A stretch of 6,858 bases of DNA. Origin: Acidisarcina sp. GTDB lineage: Bacteria; Acidobacteriota; Blastocatellia; Pyrinomonadales; Pyrinomonadaceae. The notes under the pieces are model-generated. The model did not search any database and was not told the origin of the DNA. It worked only from the letters and a program-made list of their open reading frames with translations. The position numbers were made by a program, and so were the translations under genes. The DNA lies in the NCBI GenBank assembly GCA_021155145.1, contig JAJNPX010000531.1, positions 1-6,858 on the forward strand. The letters are read 5' to 3'. Shown here piece after piece: positions 5,907-6,858 of this stretch; the first letter of the stretch is position 1, and each line of letters opens with the position of its first letter.

Positions 5907-6794
5907 GTGGAGACGAGAATAAAGACAAAGCTGATGAAGAAGGTCGGGAGAGCCATCCACGACTTTTCAATGATCGAAGAGGGCGACAAGGTGATGGTGT
6001 GCCTTTCCGGCGGAAAGGACAGCTACACGCTGCTCGACCTGCTGCTTGACGTCAAAAAGCGGGCGCCCGTGAATTTTGAGATCTTCGCGGTCAATCTCGA
6101 CCAGAAGCAGCCCGGTTTTCCCGAGCACATCCTGCCCGAATACCTTGAAAGCATCGGCGTAAGGTACCGCATCGTCGAGGAAGACACATACTCGATCGTC
6201 AAGGCACACATCCCCGAGGGAAAGACCTTCTGCTCGCTTTGCTCACGCCTTCGCCGCGGCATTCTGTATAACGTCGCGGTCGAAGAGGGCTGTACAAAGG
6301 TCGCGCTCGGCCATCACGCCGACGACATAATCGCGACCTTTATGCTCAACCTGCTCTACGTCGGGCAGCTAAAGGCGATGCCGCCGATACTCCGCAGCGA
6401 TGATAAGCGAAACACGGTGATCCGCCCGCTCGCCTATTGCCAGGAAAGGGAGATCGCCAAATATGCCGCCGAGCGCGAATTTCCGATCATCCCGTGCAAT
6501 CTGTGCGGTTCGCAGCCAAACCTGAAGCGGGCACGCGTCAAGGAAATGATAAACGAGCTTGAAAAGGAGATCCCGTTCGTGCGGCAGACAATGCTGACCG
6601 CCCTGACCAACGTCACGGGCTCGCACCTGCTCGATAACGAGCTTTACGATTTTCGCAATTTCGAGCCGATGATAAAGGCTATCCCCGCCGGGCACGGCAG
6701 CATCGAAAAAGAGCTCGACGCCGTCTTCGACCACTCAGAACCGGCCTTTGCACCCAACCTCCTGGCAGCCGCCGGTGTCGACCAAATTGCGTAA
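5907..6794 (+). CDS. ttcA: tRNA 2-thiocytidine biosynthesis protein TtcA
   Basis: This ATP- and iron-sulfur-dependent enzyme makes 2-thiocytidine at position 32 of certain tRNAs in the cytoplasm. The 295 residues carry the PP-loop SGGKDS (34-39), [12 protein letters not shown] (63-74), the CSLC pair (C109, C112), LGHHADD (134-140), IRPLAYC (172-178) and [13 protein letters not shown] (194-206) with C197/C200. In E. coli two Cys of the first motif and one of the last hold a [4Fe-4S] cluster; all are present here. The C-terminal 50 residues diverge from E. coli, as is common. The start is GTG at 5907: the frame is closed by TAA at 5886-5888, AAAGGG (5891-5896) lies 10 nt upstream, and the first helix matches the family. 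An ATG at 5934 (residue 10) is the alternative. It stands alone, divergent from the bactofilin. Confidence 0.96.
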   Translation: METRIKTKLMKKVGRAIHDFSMIEEGDKVMVCLSGGKDSYTLLDLLLDVKKRAPVNFEIFAVNLDQKQPGFPEHILPEYLESIGVRYRIVEEDTYSIVKAHIPEGKTFCSLCSRLRRGILYNVAVEEGCTKVALGHHADDIIATFMLNLLYVGQLKAMPPILRSDDKRNTVIRPLAYCQEREIAKYAAEREFPIIPCNLCGSQPNLKRARVKEMINELEKEIPFVRQTMLTALTNVTGSHLLDNELYDFRNFEPMIKAIPAGHGSIEKELDAVFDHSEPAFAPNLLAAAGVDQIA

Positions 6795-6822
6795 AAACAG
6801 ACCGTTTCGGCTTTCGCGACAC

Positions 6823-6840
6823 GGGCAAAGTCCTTTGTCC
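6823..6840. other. Weak hairpin downstream of ttcA
   Basis: GGGCAAA (6823-6829) can pair with TTTGTCC (6834-6840) with one G-T pair and a GTCC loop, 28 nt after the ttcA stop. No T-run follows (TCATTGACTTCC), so this is at best a poor terminator. The rest of 6795-6858 shows nothing I can assign before the window ends. Confidence 0.25.
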
Positions 6841-6858
6841 TCATTGACTTCCGGCGGA

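Noticed and set aside
5742..5960. Minus-strand reading frame of 72 codons upstream of the bactofilin
   Set aside because: It overlaps the start and promoter of ttcA, shows no family features, and its product looks random.

Overview
This 6.9 kb window looks like ordinary chromosomal DNA from an acidobacterium, probably of the Blastocatellia/Pyrinomonadaceae type. The placement is an inference. It rests on moderate GC content, on a secreted von Willebrand A protein of the 'VWFA-related Acidobacterial' type (family TIGR03436), and on the housekeeping mixture. I see no phage, IS element, CRISPR array, rRNA or tRNA gene.

Layout, left to right. (1) 1-152: AT-richer DNA with no convincing gene. (2) 153-812, plus: a clear member of the KamB/NpmA family, the 16S rRNA A1408 N1-methyltransferases that confer kanamycin/apramycin-type aminoglycoside resistance. 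The first usable start is the ATG at 213, but family-like sequence continues upstream in the same frame to an ATG at 153, interrupted by two adjacent stops (TGA TAA, 183-188). (3) 837-2456, minus: a secreted DUF6624-like plus VWA-domain protein, convergent with the methyltransferase. (4) 2521-4439, plus: a compact gene set of mnmA (tRNA 2-thiouridylase), a 62-residue very basic unknown protein, and 5-formyltetrahydrofolate cyclo-ligase. (5) 4426-4839, minus: mscL, whose 3' end overlaps the cyclo-ligase by 14 bp. (6) 4977-5672, minus: a bactofilin with a Ser/Ala/Tyr-rich tail and a run of ten Asp, followed by a clear intrinsic terminator. (7) 5907-6794, plus: ttcA (tRNA 2-thiocytidine synthetase), divergent from the bactofilin, with a recognisable sigma70-like promoter.

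How the genes relate. Two ATP-dependent tRNA thiolases (MnmA for s2U34, TtcA for s2C32) and an rRNA methyltransferase give the window an RNA-modification flavour, but they sit in separate transcription units and I do not claim a pathway-level link. MscL and the bactofilin are envelope/cytoskeleton genes read in the same direction but separated by a terminator.

The most interesting item is the chromosomal A1408-methyltransferase homologue with its apparently stop-interrupted N-terminus. It has the target-base stacking tryptophans of the family, so it may be active from the internal start, or it may be an allele in decay or carry a sequence error. No clearly new multi-gene system is visible.
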